Source: JANQOH01 sp965243325
GTDB lineage: Bacteria > Pseudomonadota > Alphaproteobacteria > UBA7887
Length of the DNA stretch: 64,000 nucleotides
Assembly (NCBI GenBank): GCA_965243325.1
Contig: CBDEUQ010000003.1
Location: forward strand, 744,001-808,000
Direction of reading: 5' to 3'
A program made the position numbers and the translations under genes. The notes beneath the pieces were generated by a model, which did no database searches, was not told the DNA's origin, and saw only the letters and a program-made list of their open reading frames with translations. Every line of letters begins with the position of its first letter. Positions within the stretch are counted from its first letter, which is position 1. Positions 54,270 through 63,424 of the stretch are shown piece after piece.

Positions 54270-55447
54270 ATGCTCTGTGTCGCGGCCTGCCTGCTTGCCG
54301 GCGGCTGCTTCGAGAGCGATGAGGAGCGCGCGCTCGCCGCGTACGACAGACGCGACTACGCCGAGGCCTGGCACCTCGCGCAGACGCTCGCCGACGCCGG
54401 AAACCCGCGCGGCCACGAGCTGCGGGCGTTGATGGCGGCGCAAGGCCTCGGCACGGCGATCGATTTCGCGGGCGCGTTCGCCGCCATCGACGAGGCGGTC
54501 GCGATCGACCCGAGCTACGCTGCGAGCCGCGCGCGGCTCGACGACTTCGTGGAACGGACGGCGACGCGCGCGCAAGCCGCCTTCGACGCCGCGGCCTGGG
54601 AGCACGCGATGGCGCTCGCCGCGCCGCTGGAGGCGTTCGGGCACGAAGCCGGAGCGGCGCTCGCGAACCGCCTCGTCACCGGCGGCTACGTCGCCTTGCC
54701 GGGGTCGGCGATGGCGTGGCGAGCCTTCTGGAACGACTGCGCCGGCAACACGCGGCGCAACGGCGCCGACGCCGGCGCGAGCGTCTTCGCCGAGCGCTGC
54801 CGCGGCAAGACGGCGGTGTGGGACGGCACGATCTCGGCGCGCAGGGGCGACACCCTCCTGCTCCGGATGCGGCCCGGACGGCCGCGCGCGCGCCACGACC
54901 TGGCGCTGCATCTTCGCCGCCCGGCCGACCCGACGCTGGCGGCGGTCGGCGGCAAGGTGCGGTTCCGCGGGACCGTCGAGGCGCGCGGCGACTCGCAGCG
55001 GCCCGACGTCCTCGCCGACGCGGAAGTGCTCGGCCCGGCGGCGCTGACGCCGGCGGAACGCGCGCGCGCGTTGACGCTCGCCCGCGCGGCAAGGCGGCGG
55101 GCGCCTGCCGGCGGCTGCTCTACGACCGCTTTCTCGGCGTTGACGCACCGGCATGGACGCGGTCGTGGCGCGCGAGCCTGCCGGCGGCGGAACGCGACCG
55201 CCTGCGGCTTTACACCTTCGTCGCCATCGATTCGCCTCCCGCCGCCTACGAGCGCGACGGCGACGGCGGCTGGCGGGCCCGCCTCGTCGGCCGCGCCACG
55301 GTGCAGGCGCCGAACGCGCAGATCGCCTCGGTCAGCGAGTTCGTCGCGCTGTGCCGGATCGAGCCGGCGCCGGACGCGGTGCGGAGCGCCGACCTCACCG
55401 GAACGATCGCTTTCGAACGCCTCGCCGAACCGCGCATGGGGTCCTGA
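54270..55447 (+). pseudogene. Lipoprotein of unknown function, frameshifted
   Basis: The first about 270 codons are in one frame: a lipoprotein signal (AACLLAGGC), a tetratricopeptide/Sel1-like stretch (ERALAAYDRRDYAEAWHLA, QGLGTAIDFAGAFAAIDEA) and VWDGTISARRGDTLLLRM. The natural continuation, CRRLLYDRFLGVDAPAWTRS to the stop at 55447, is in the -1 frame. The switch lies near 55081-55110. Adding one base there restores a single ORF of about 390 codons. TTG 54252 is an alternative start that would add two arginines to the signal. Confidence 0.65.
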
Positions 55448-55454
55448 AGGCGGG

Positions 55455-55487
55455 CCGGCGGCTACCGCGCGAGCCGGTAGCCGCCGG
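55455..55487. terminator. Hairpin between convergent lipoprotein and response-regulator genes
   Basis: A perfect 13-bp stem with a 7-base loop: CCGGCGGCTACCG at 55455-55467 and CGGTAGCCGCCGG at 55475-55487. It begins just after the lipoprotein stop and covers the last codons and stop of the response regulator. No U tract follows on either strand. Confidence 0.5.
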
Positions 55488-56145
55488 GCTCGGTGACGAG
55501 AATGCGCGCCGCCGCGGGGTCGCGCTCGATCTTCTGGCGCAGACGGTAGATGTGCGTCTCCAGCGTGTGGGTGGCCACGGCGGCGTTGTAGCCCCAGACC
55601 TCGTCGAGCAGCACGGCGCGGCCCACCGTCCTGTCGCCGGCGCGGTAGAGATACTTGAGAATCGACGTTTCCTTCTCGGTCAGGCGCACCTTCCTTCCGG
55701 TTTCGGCGTCGACGAGCATCTTGTTCGCGGTCTGGAAGCTGTAGGGGCCGATGGCGAGCACCGCGTCTTCGCTGAGTTCGTGCTGGCGCAGTTGCGCGCG
55801 GATGCGCGCCAGCAGCACGCCGAGCCGGAAGGGCTTGACGACGTAGTCGTTGGCGCCTGCGTCGAGACCCAGGATCGTATCGGCGTCGGTGTCGGCGCCG
55901 GTGAGCATGACGATCGGGGTCTTGACGCCCTTCCCGCGGAGATGGCGGCAAACGTCGCGCCCGTCCATGTCGGGAAGGCCGATGTCGAGGAGCACGAGAT
56001 CGAAGCGCCGGCGGCGTGCGAGGTCGAGCGCCTCGGCGCCGGTCGCCGCCTCCGCCGTGTCGAATTCCTCGTGCAGGCGCAGTTGTTCGACGAGCGTCTC
56101 GCGCAGCGGTTCGTCGTCCTCGACGAGCAGGATGCGCTTCGCCAT
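55462..56145 (-). CDS. OmpR-type response regulator
   Basis: A two-component transcription factor of 227 residues. The receiver domain has the acidic pair in LLVEDDEPLRETL, the phosphorylated aspartate in LVLLDIGLPDMDGRDV and the lysine in VVKPF. The winged-helix DNA-binding domain has LTEKETSILKYLYRAGDRTV and THTLETHIYRLRQKIERD. No histidine kinase is nearby, so the partner is unknown. ATG 56145 was chosen; ATG 56160 would add five residues. Confidence 0.95.
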   Translation of the reverse strand: MAKRILLVEDDEPLRETLVEQLRLHEEFDTAEAATGAEALDLARRRRFDLVLLDIGLPDMDGRDVCRHLRGKGVKTPIVMLTGADTDADTILGLDAGANDYVVKPFRLGVLLARIRAQLRQHELSEDAVLAIGPYSFQTANKMLVDAETGRKVRLTEKETSILKYLYRAGDRTVGRAVLLDEVWGYNAAVATHTLETHIYRLRQKIERDPAAARILVTEPGGYRLAR

Positions 56146-56261
56146 GCCTGCGGCGCCCATGGCCCTCCGCGCCCCGAGCCGTTCCTCGCCGCAGTCTACC
56201 GCGCGGGCGACGGGCGGCAAAGCGGCGCGCGGCCGTCGGCGCGGGAGTTCGTCGGCGCGGC

Positions 56262-57188
56262 TCAATAGCCCCGCGCCGGGTCGACGACATGGCGCGGGGC
56301 GTGGCCGGCGCGCACGCGGCGGAGATTGTCCGCGACCTGTTCCACCGCCGTTTCCGGCAGCACCTGTCCGGCGATGTGCGGCGTCAGCGTGACCCTGGGG
56401 TGCCGCCACAACGGGCTCGACGGCGGCAGCGGCTCATGGCGGCACACGTCGAGCCAGGCACCCGACAGTCGGCCCGAATCGAGCGCGGCGATCAGATCGG
56501 CCTCGACCTGGAGGCCGCCGCGCGCCGCGTTCACGACATAGGCGTCGCGCGGCAGGCGGGCGAACAGCGCCGCGTCGAGAATGCCCTCGGTCTGGCGAGT
56601 CAGCGGCAGCAGGCAGACGAGAATGTCGGTCCGCGCCAGGAACGGCGCGAGACCGTCGGCGCCGTGGAAGCACGCGATGCCGTCGACCCGCCCCGGCCGG
56701 CGGCGCCAGCCGGCGACGGGGAAGCCGAAGCCGGCGAGCGCGCTCGCGCAGGCGCGGCCGATCTCTCCGAGTCCCATGATGCCGACGCGCCGCGATGCGG
56801 TGTCGCACGCGGGAAGCTGATGCCATTCCTCTCGCGCCTGAAACGCGCGGTACTCGTCCATTCGGCGGTGGCGGTGAAGCACCGCGAGCGCCACGTACTC
56901 CACCATCTGGCTCGTCAGCGCGGGATCGACGAGACGCACGACGGGAACTCCGGGAAGCGCGTCGTCGGCGAAAATGTGATCGACGCCGGCGCCGAGCGAG
57001 AACACCACCTTGAGCGCCGGCAGGCTCGCCAGCATGCCGGCTTCGGGCCGCCACACGAGGGCGGCGTCGATGTCGGCGACGTGGCCCGTCTCCGGCCACA
57101 CGCGCATGTCGACGTCCGGCGCCCGGGCCGCGAACGCCGCCCTCCACGCCGCCGGGTCGTCGACGGAACTCGCGAACAGTATCGCCAT
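56262..57188 (-). CDS. Glyoxylate/hydroxypyruvate reductase A-like dehydrogenase
   Basis: A D-2-hydroxyacid dehydrogenase of 308 residues, closest to GhrA. The NAD(P) motif is VGIMGLGEIGRACASALAGF. The catalytic arginine is in NAARGG, the glutamate in LPETAVEQVADN and the histidine in LTPHIAG. The N-terminal substrate region has LGAGVDHIFADDALPGVPVV. It reduces glyoxylate or hydroxypyruvate; the true substrate is inferred. It is divergent from the membrane-protein gene 57269. Confidence 0.92.
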   Translation of the reverse strand: MAILFASSVDDPAAWRAAFAARAPDVDMRVWPETGHVADIDAALVWRPEAGMLASLPALKVVFSLGAGVDHIFADDALPGVPVVRLVDPALTSQMVEYVALAVLHRHRRMDEYRAFQAREEWHQLPACDTASRRVGIMGLGEIGRACASALAGFGFPVAGWRRRPGRVDGIACFHGADGLAPFLARTDILVCLLPLTRQTEGILDAALFARLPRDAYVVNAARGGLQVEADLIAALDSGRLSGAWLDVCRHEPLPPSSPLWRHPRVTLTPHIAGQVLPETAVEQVADNLRRVRAGHAPRHVVDPARGY

Positions 57189-57268
57189 CGCCGCCGCGCC
57201 TCTCCCGCGTGCCGCGGGCGACGGATGCCTGCCTTGTCCGCCGCCGGTCCGGAGGTTAAGCATACCTC

Positions 57269-57979
57269 ATGGTGGCCGAGTCGTTCTCCTCGGGGCTGAC
57301 GATCTGGTCCGGCGCGATCTTCCGGCTGGCGGCAGGGCTCGCCTTCACGCTGTCGCTGATTGTCGCGGGTTATGCCGCGGTCATCAGTTTCAGCCCGAGC
57401 GGCGCGGTCACGCTTGTCGCGACCGCCCTGCTCGCGAGTCTCGCCCTTGCGGGGTGGTGGCGGTTCTGCGGCCGCATCGCCGCCGACGGCGAGGCGCGCG
57501 TGCGCGATCTGGTGGCGGGTTTCGTGCATCCCGTCCGCGGCCTGGTCGCCGGCGCGGCCCCCGCGACGCTCGTCGGCGCGCCGGCCTTGGCGGTCCACAC
57601 CTGGCTCGCGCCGTGGCTGCGCTCGCCCGCGGGCGACGGACTCGCGCTCGCCGCCGGCCTGTCGCTGGCACCGTGGGCGCTCGCCGTTCCGTTCGCCGCC
57701 ATGGCGCACGAAAGCCGGCTGCCGAGCGGCCTCCGTCTCAATTGGTTCGGCGGTCTCGCGGTCTGTGTGCTGGTCGCGGCGGTCGCCGCTCTCGGCCCCA
57801 TGAGCTGGTTGTTGCTGGAGGAAAACGCGACGGATATTCTCGCCGCCCATTTGCCGGCCGCGCTGGCCCCGTACAGCCTCGGCGCCGTCCGTTCCGCAGG
57901 CCTGATCGTCGTCCTGCTGTCGGCGTCGGCGGCTAGCTGTGTCTGGGCGGCTTCCTACTGGCTGACCCGGATTCGATAG
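57269..57979 (+). CDS. Multi-span membrane protein of unknown function
   Basis: A 236-residue protein with about six hydrophobic segments (for example LAFTLSLIVAGYAAVISF, TLVATALLASLALAGWW and LIVVLLSASAASCVWAASYW). No family is recognised. It lies 26 bases before two GYF_2 membrane proteins on the same strand and may belong to the same unit. No clear ribosome-binding site precedes the ATG. Confidence 0.72.
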   Translation: MVAESFSSGLTIWSGAIFRLAAGLAFTLSLIVAGYAAVISFSPSGAVTLVATALLASLALAGWWRFCGRIAADGEARVRDLVAGFVHPVRGLVAGAAPATLVGAPALAVHTWLAPWLRSPAGDGLALAAGLSLAPWALAVPFAAMAHESRLPSGLRLNWFGGLAVCVLVAAVAALGPMSWLLLEENATDILAAHLPAALAPYSLGAVRSAGLIVVLLSASAASCVWAASYWLTRIR

Positions 57980-58005
57980 CGTCGGGCGGGCGCGAAGAGG
58001 CGGCC

Positions 58006-59004
58006 ATGGCCTATCACGTTCTCATCGACGGCGCTCCGCAGGGGCCCTACGAAATCGCCACCATTGACGAAATGGTGCGGGCCGGGGGGATCGATCGCGA
58101 AACCTACGTCTGGACCGCCGGCATGGCCGACTGGACGTTCGCCGACCATGTTCCGGAAATCGCCGCCCTGCTGCGCGCTGCCCCGGGCACGCCGCGCGCC
58201 CGCGCGGCGGACGCCGAACCGGGCGAGCCGCCGCCGGCCGCCGCCGCGGCGGGCTCCGGGCGCCTGTCGTTCCGGCGGACCTTCGGCGACGCGTTCCGGG
58301 TGCTGATCGAGGATCCGATTCGCACGGTCCTGTTCGCCGTCGTGTGCGCGCTGGCGCTCGTCGCCGTCGGCGCGCCCGCGGTGTGGACCACGCGACAGTC
58401 CGCCGGGTCCATCTTTCCGGCGGAAGGAGCCGCATGGCTCGGCCTCGGCGCGTCGTTCGTCCTGATCTGCATTCTCTTCGGCGGCGTCTGCGCGGCGACG
58501 CTGGCGATGGTGCGCGGCGAAGCGGCGCGAATCGCCCTGCTGTTCGCCGGCGCCCGGCGCCCCTTGCCCCTGATCGCCTTCGGTGTCCTTGCGCTGGTCG
58601 CCACCGCTGCCGGAATGGCGGCGCTGGTCGTTCCCGGAGTCTTTCTCGCCGTCGGTCTCGCGCTTGCCCCGCTGACGATCGTCGATCGGCGCATCGGCCC
58701 GTTCGTGGCCGCCTGGGACAGCCTGCGCACCGTCCGGCGTCTCGGCTGGCTTCGCTGCCTCGGCGCCGTCTTCCTGGCCGTCGTCCTGCTGGGCGTCGCG
58801 TTCGGCGGCGCCGGCTTCGCGTTCGAATTCGGCTGGACGGCGGCCGCCGGCGGCGAGCCGCAGGGGCGGGTCGAGGTCGTCCGGCTCGTGAGCGCCGGCG
58901 GCCTGTTGCTGTTTGCCGCCGCTCTGGCGTGGATGTTCCTCTCCGGCCTGTTCGCATCGATGTACGTGCAGGGCCGGGCGGCGCTCGACGATGCCGGCGG
59001 CTGA
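58006..59004 (+). CDS. GYF_2 (DUF4339) domain membrane protein
   Basis: A 332-residue protein. Residues 1-60 are a GYF_2 domain (YHVLIDGAPQGPYEIATIDE, then VWTAGMADWTFADHVPEI). After an alanine/proline linker come about six membrane segments, such as VLALVATAAGMAALVVPGVF. GYF_2 domains are thought to bind peptides; the membrane part resembles DUF975-like/glycerophosphoryl-type membrane domains only loosely. AGAGG lies 6 bases before the ATG. The 3' end overlaps the next gene by 14 bases. Confidence 0.85.
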   Translation: MAYHVLIDGAPQGPYEIATIDEMVRAGGIDRETYVWTAGMADWTFADHVPEIAALLRAAPGTPRARAADAEPGEPPPAAAAAGSGRLSFRRTFGDAFRVLIEDPIRTVLFAVVCALALVAVGAPAVWTTRQSAGSIFPAEGAAWLGLGASFVLICILFGGVCAATLAMVRGEAARIALLFAGARRPLPLIAFGVLALVATAAGMAALVVPGVFLAVGLALAPLTIVDRRIGPFVAAWDSLRTVRRLGWLRCLGAVFLAVVLLGVAFGGAGFAFEFGWTAAAGGEPQGRVEVVRLVSAGGLLLFAAALAWMFLSGLFASMYVQGRAALDDAGG

Positions 59005-59953
59005 CGCCGCGGGAGACGCCGGCGGCTGGCACGTCGCTCTTGACGGAGAGGCCCGGGGACCGTTCTCGCGCGCCGACGTGCTCGACATGATCGCCGACGG
59101 CACGGTGGGGCCCGACACGCGGGTCTGGCGCAAGGGCATGGACGACTGGGCGGCGGCGGCGAGCTTCGTCGAGTTCGCCGGCCACTTCGCGCGCGCCGCG
59201 CCCCCCGCCGCACCCGCCCCGGCCGCGCTCCGGGCGCCGCCGCAGCGGCTTGACCTGCGCCGGGCCGTCGACGACGGCGTCGCCGCGTTCCGCCGCGCGC
59301 CATGGCGAGCGTGGGTCGGCGGCGCGGTCTACGTGCTTTCGGTCTTCGTGGCCAATTCCGCCGCGTTTCAACGTCTGGCCATCGGCGGCGATGAGGCCGC
59401 CGCGGTGCCGGGCGCGGCGGCGGTCGCGCCCTGGCTGATCGGGTTGCTCGTCGTCGCGGTGGTCCTGCGCGCCGGCTTCTGCCTGTTCACCCTGCGCCTG
59501 CTGCGCGGCGACGCGGCGTCGCCGGCACTGGTCTTCGCCGGACTCGCCCGGCTGGCGGCGCTGGTGCCCTTCGCGCTGCTCTACGGCGCGGCCGTGTTCT
59601 GCGGCATGCTGCTGCTCGTCATCCCCGGCATCTTCGCCGCGGTCGTCTTCTCGCTCGGGTTCTACGTCATCATGGAAAGCCGGCTCGGCCCGGTGGCCGC
59701 GATGCAGGCGAGCTGGCGCGCGGTGATGGCGCTTGGATGGTGGCCCGTGTTCGCGGTCTATCTCGTGAGCTTCCTGGGCATCATGGTGCTGGCCGTGTTC
59801 TCCGGCGCGGTCGGACTGGCGCTCGGTGCGCCGCTGGCCGGCGAAATCGTGCAGCTGGCGCTCGTTGCCGCCTGGACGGCGGCGACGTCGCTCGTCATCG
59901 CCGCCGTCTACGAACAGGCACGGCGCAACCAGGACCGCGCGCCGCCGTCCTGA
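58991..59953 (+). CDS. Second GYF_2 (DUF4339) domain membrane protein
   Basis: A 320-residue protein with the same plan as its upstream neighbour: GYF_2 domain (GWHVALDGEARGPFSRADVL and VWRKGMDDWAAAASFVEF), a proline/alanine linker, and about six membrane segments including AVFCGMLLLVIPGIFAAVVF. The shared LVxPGxF-type segment in both proteins suggests an old tandem duplication. Start at ATG 58991, overlapping the upstream stop by 14 bases. Confidence 0.85.
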   Translation: MPAADAAGDAGGWHVALDGEARGPFSRADVLDMIADGTVGPDTRVWRKGMDDWAAAASFVEFAGHFARAAPPAAPAPAALRAPPQRLDLRRAVDDGVAAFRRAPWRAWVGGAVYVLSVFVANSAAFQRLAIGGDEAAAVPGAAAVAPWLIGLLVVAVVLRAGFCLFTLRLLRGDAASPALVFAGLARLAALVPFALLYGAAVFCGMLLLVIPGIFAAVVFSLGFYVIMESRLGPVAAMQASWRAVMALGWWPVFAVYLVSFLGIMVLAVFSGAVGLALGAPLAGEIVQLALVAAWTAATSLVIAAVYEQARRNQDRAPPS

Positions 59954-60036
59954 CGCCGCATCGCGCTCCTGCCGGGCAGCAAACGGGCGTGGTAGCATTT
60001 GTCGAGTCCTGCCCGCATTCCGGTGAAAGGCCCGCC

Positions 60037-61125
60037 ATGACCATCGAGCACGTCCAGACCGATCTCTACCGCCTGCCGTTGCCGACTCCCGTCCAGGCGG
60101 CGAGCACCGGGGTGATGAGCGAATTCGACATGGTGGTCTCGCGGATTCGCGATTCCGGCGGCGCCGAGGGCTCGGGCTACACGGTGATGATGCCGGGCCA
60201 GGGGGCGGCTGCGGCGACCATCGTGGAGCGCACGCTGTCGGAGATTCTGCGCGGCGCCGACCCGGGGCGAATCGAATGGTTGTGGCAGCGCATGTGGCGG
60301 GCGCATCACTACGCCGGGCGCGGCGCGCCGCTGACGTTCGCGCTCGCCGCCGTCGACACGGCGCTCTGGGACCTGCGCGGGCGGATGCTCGGCGAGCCGT
60401 TGTGGCGCCTGCTCGGCGGGCACGACCCCGAGGTGCGCGCCTATGCCGGCAACATCGATCTCAACTTCCCGCTCGGCCAGCTCCTTGCCGGCGCGAGCCG
60501 CAGCATCGAGCAGGGGTTCCGCTCGGTCAAGATGCGGCTCGGACGCCCGACACTGGCCGAAGACGTGGCCCGCGTCGCGGCCATGCGCGAGCATCTCGGA
60601 CCCGACATCGAGCTGATGACCGACGCCAACGAGGCGTGGCGCGTCGACCAGGCGGTGCGCGCCCTGCACGCGCTCAGCGACTTCGATCTCGTGTGGGTGG
60701 AGGAGCCGCTCGGGCCGGACAACGTGGCCGGTTACGCGCACCTGCGCCGCCTCGGACTGGTGCCGCTCGCGGCCGGCGAGAACTTGCACACGCTGGCCGA
60801 GTTCGCCGCCCTGATCGTCGCCGGCGGGGTCGATTTTCCCGAGCCGGACCTGACGACCTGCGGCGGCGTCACGCCGTTCATGAAGGTCGCCCGGCTCTGC
60901 GAGGCTCACGGGCTGCCGGTCATGTCGCACGGCGCCCACGACCTGCACGTCCATCTTCTCGCCGCGGCGCCCAACGCCGCGTATCTCGAAGTCCACGGTT
61001 TCGGCCTGGAGAAGTTCATGGCCGACCGCATCGCCATCGTCGACGGCATGGCGACCGCCCCCGACCGCCCGGGCCACGGCATCGAATTCGACTGGCAGGC
61101 GCTGGCCGCTCACCGGGCACGCTAG
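60037..61125 (+). CDS. Enolase-superfamily enzyme (mandelate racemase/muconate lactonizing type)
   Basis: A 362-residue protein with the N-terminal capping domain (ERTLSEILRGADPGRIEWLW) and TIM barrel. The KxK catalytic pair appears as KMR in FRSVKMRLGRP; metal ligands are D in LMTDANEAW, E in WVEEPL and E in LAAGENLH. The general-base histidine is in VMSHGAHDLHVHLL. It belongs to the mandelate racemase-like acid-sugar dehydratase group; the substrate is unknown. AAAGG lies 8 bases before the ATG. Confidence 0.92.
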   Translation: MTIEHVQTDLYRLPLPTPVQAASTGVMSEFDMVVSRIRDSGGAEGSGYTVMMPGQGAAAATIVERTLSEILRGADPGRIEWLWQRMWRAHHYAGRGAPLTFALAAVDTALWDLRGRMLGEPLWRLLGGHDPEVRAYAGNIDLNFPLGQLLAGASRSIEQGFRSVKMRLGRPTLAEDVARVAAMREHLGPDIELMTDANEAWRVDQAVRALHALSDFDLVWVEEPLGPDNVAGYAHLRRLGLVPLAAGENLHTLAEFAALIVAGGVDFPEPDLTTCGGVTPFMKVARLCEAHGLPVMSHGAHDLHVHLLAAAPNAAYLEVHGFGLEKFMADRIAIVDGMATAPDRPGHGIEFDWQALAAHRAR

Positions 61126-61140
61126 CGCCCTCGGCGGCCC

Positions 61141-62217
61141 CTAGCGGCCGCGCTCGATGGCGAGCAGGCGCTCCTTGCGCTCGAGGCCCCAGCGGTAGCC
61201 GCCCAGGCCGCCGTCGGCGCGGACGGCGCGGTGGCACGGGATCACCAGGCTCGCGGGATTGGTCGCGCACGCACGGCCGACGGCGCGCGCCGCGCGCGGC
61301 GCCCCGATCGCGGCGGCGATCTCGCGATAGGTGCGGGTCTCGCCGCGCGGGATGTCCTGCAGCGCCCGCCACACCCGCGCCTGGAAGGCGCTTGCGCGCA
61401 CGTCGAGCGAGATGTCGCCGGACACGGGCACGGTGCCGAGATGCGCCGCCACGCGGGCGGCGAGCGCGCCGAGCCCTTCGTCGTCGCGGGCCAGCGCGGC
61501 GTGCGGGAACTCGGCCGCCAGCTCGCCGCAGAGCGCGCGATCGTCGGCGCCGAAGTAGACGGCGCAGATCCCGCGCGCGGTCGCCGCCACGAGCATCCTG
61601 TCGAGCGGACAGTCCGCCAGCGCGTAGCGGATCTCGGCGCCGCGGCCGCCGCGCGCGTAGGTCGCCGGGGTCATGCCGAGCGCGCCGCCGGCCTCGTAGA
61701 CGCGGCTCGGTCCGCCGTATCCGGCCCCGTAGAGCGCCGCGGACACGCCTTCGCCGCGTTTCAGACCGGCGCGGAAGGCGTCGCGTCTCAGGTTGTCGGC
61801 GAACGCTTTCGGCGTCAGCCCGAGCGCCGCCTTGAAGCGCCTGCGGAGCCGGTCCGGGCGAAGGCCCACGGCCGCGGCAAGCGCGCCGAGAGCCGGCACG
61901 GAACCGCTGCCGTCGGGTCCGGCGGCGGCGGCAAGCGCGTCGCACGCGCGCCGGACCGCTTCGTCGCCGGTTTCCGGCCGGCAGCGGCGGCAAGCGCGGA
62001 ATCCGGCGGAGCGCGCCGCCGCCGGCGTGGCATAGAAGCGCACGCGCCGGCGCGCCGGGCGGCGGCTCGGACAGCTCGGCCGGCAGAACACGCCCGTCGA
62101 CGTCACCGCGTAGACGAAGCGCCCGTCGAACGCGCGGTCGCGGTCGACGACGGCGGTCCAGAGCCGGTCGCCGTCCGGCGCCGGCTCGCGGGTGGGTCCC
62201 GTAAACGAATTGATCAT
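61141..62217 (-). CDS. ada: Ada: methylated-DNA repair protein and transcription regulator
   Basis: A 358-residue protein with three Ada parts. The N-terminal zinc domain has STGVFCRPSCPSRRP and FRACRRCRP, whose cysteines take methyl groups from phosphotriesters. The AraC-type HTH region has FKAALGLTPKAFADNLRRDA. The C-terminal O6-methylguanine methyltransferase has the active cysteine in LVIPCHRAV. Self-regulation by methylation is known for Ada. It is convergent with the enolase-family gene. Confidence 0.96.
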   Translation of the reverse strand: MINSFTGPTREPAPDGDRLWTAVVDRDRAFDGRFVYAVTSTGVFCRPSCPSRRPARRRVRFYATPAAARSAGFRACRRCRPETGDEAVRRACDALAAAAGPDGSGSVPALGALAAAVGLRPDRLRRRFKAALGLTPKAFADNLRRDAFRAGLKRGEGVSAALYGAGYGGPSRVYEAGGALGMTPATYARGGRGAEIRYALADCPLDRMLVAATARGICAVYFGADDRALCGELAAEFPHAALARDDEGLGALAARVAAHLGTVPVSGDISLDVRASAFQARVWRALQDIPRGETRTYREIAAAIGAPRAARAVGRACATNPASLVIPCHRAVRADGGLGGYRWGLERKERLLAIERGR

Positions 62218-62397
62218 GCGCCGAATGTGCGCGCGGGCGCGCGGGCGCGCTATCCGAAATCGGGCGCCGATGTCGTTTTTTCCGCTATCCCGCGCCGGCG
62301 CGGCGGAGGATGGGAGACCTGCGCCGGGCGCGGTTCTCGCGTCGCCGCGGCGCCGCTATGGTGCGCGCGTGCGTCCGGCCGACCCGAGGAGGAATAG

Positions 62398-63405
62398 GTG
62401 CGCGCTTGGGAAATCGTTTCCGCCGACGGCGTCGATGCGCTGTCGCTCGCCGACCGCCCGACTCCCGAACCCGGTCCGGGCGAGGTGCGCGTGCGGGTCC
62501 GCGCCTCGTCGATCAACTACCGCGACCTGCTGACGGTCGAGTCGCCCGCCGCGCGCAACCTGCCTTACCCGCGGGTGCCGAATTCCGACGGCGCCGGCGA
62601 GGTCACCGCGGTCGGCCCCGGGGTGTCGCGGTTCAAGCCCGGCGACCGGGTCGCGAGCTGCTTCTTCCAGCGCTGGAACGACGGCGGGATCACCCCCGAC
62701 GCCATGGCGAGCGCCCTCGGCGGCGCGCTCGACGGCGTCCTCGCCGAGGACGCCGTGCTCGCGGAAGACGGCGTCGTCGCGATCCCCGCCCATCTCGATT
62801 ACCGGCAGGCGGCGACGCTGCCCTGCGCGGCGTTGACCGCGTGGCACGCCCTCGTCGAGAAGGGCCGGGTGAAGGCGGGCGAGACGGTGCTCCTGATCGG
62901 CACGGGCGGGGTGTCGATCTTCGCGCTGCAGTTCGCGGCGATGCACGGCGCGCGCGCCATCGTCTTGTCTTCGAGCGACGCCAAGCGCGAGCGCGCGGCG
63001 GCGCTCGGCGCGTGGCGGACGCTGAACTACCGCGAGGTGCCCGAGTGGCAGGACGCGGTGCTGGAGATGACCGGCGGCGCCGGCGTCGACCACGTCGTCG
63101 AGGTCGGCGGCGCGGGAACGTTGGAGCGTTCGGTTCTCGCCGCCCGCGTCGGCGGCCACGTGGCGCTGATCGGCGTGCTCACCGGAGGCGCGGTCAACCC
63201 CACGGCGATCATGCGCAAGTCGCTCAGGGTTCACGGCATCTACGTCGGCAGCCGGGCGATGTTCGAGGCCATGAACCGGGCGATCGAGGCGGCCCGCCTC
63301 GAACCAGTCATCGAGCGCGCGTACGGTTTCGACGACGCCCGCGCGGCCTACCGCGACATGCGTGCCGCCGGCCACTTCGGCAAGCTGGTGATCGACGTCG
63401 CATAG
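62398..63405 (+). CDS. Zinc-type alcohol dehydrogenase / quinone oxidoreductase family protein
   Basis: A medium-chain dehydrogenase/reductase of 335 residues. It has SSINYRDLLTVE, PNSDGAGEVTAVGPGVSRFK and the cofactor loop LLIGTGGVSIFALQFA. The usual zinc-ligand cysteine at the first site is replaced by asparagine (INYRD), as in zinc-free quinone oxidoreductases. The GTG start has a strong GAGGAGG at 5-base spacing. The 180 bases between it and ada form a divergent promoter region with no ORF. Confidence 0.92.
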   Translation: MRAWEIVSADGVDALSLADRPTPEPGPGEVRVRVRASSINYRDLLTVESPAARNLPYPRVPNSDGAGEVTAVGPGVSRFKPGDRVASCFFQRWNDGGITPDAMASALGGALDGVLAEDAVLAEDGVVAIPAHLDYRQAATLPCAALTAWHALVEKGRVKAGETVLLIGTGGVSIFALQFAAMHGARAIVLSSSDAKRERAAALGAWRTLNYREVPEWQDAVLEMTGGAGVDHVVEVGGAGTLERSVLAARVGGHVALIGVLTGGAVNPTAIMRKSLRVHGIYVGSRAMFEAMNRAIEAARLEPVIERAYGFDDARAAYRDMRAAGHFGKLVIDVA

Positions 63406-63424
63406 GCGCTCGGAGGCGGCCGCG

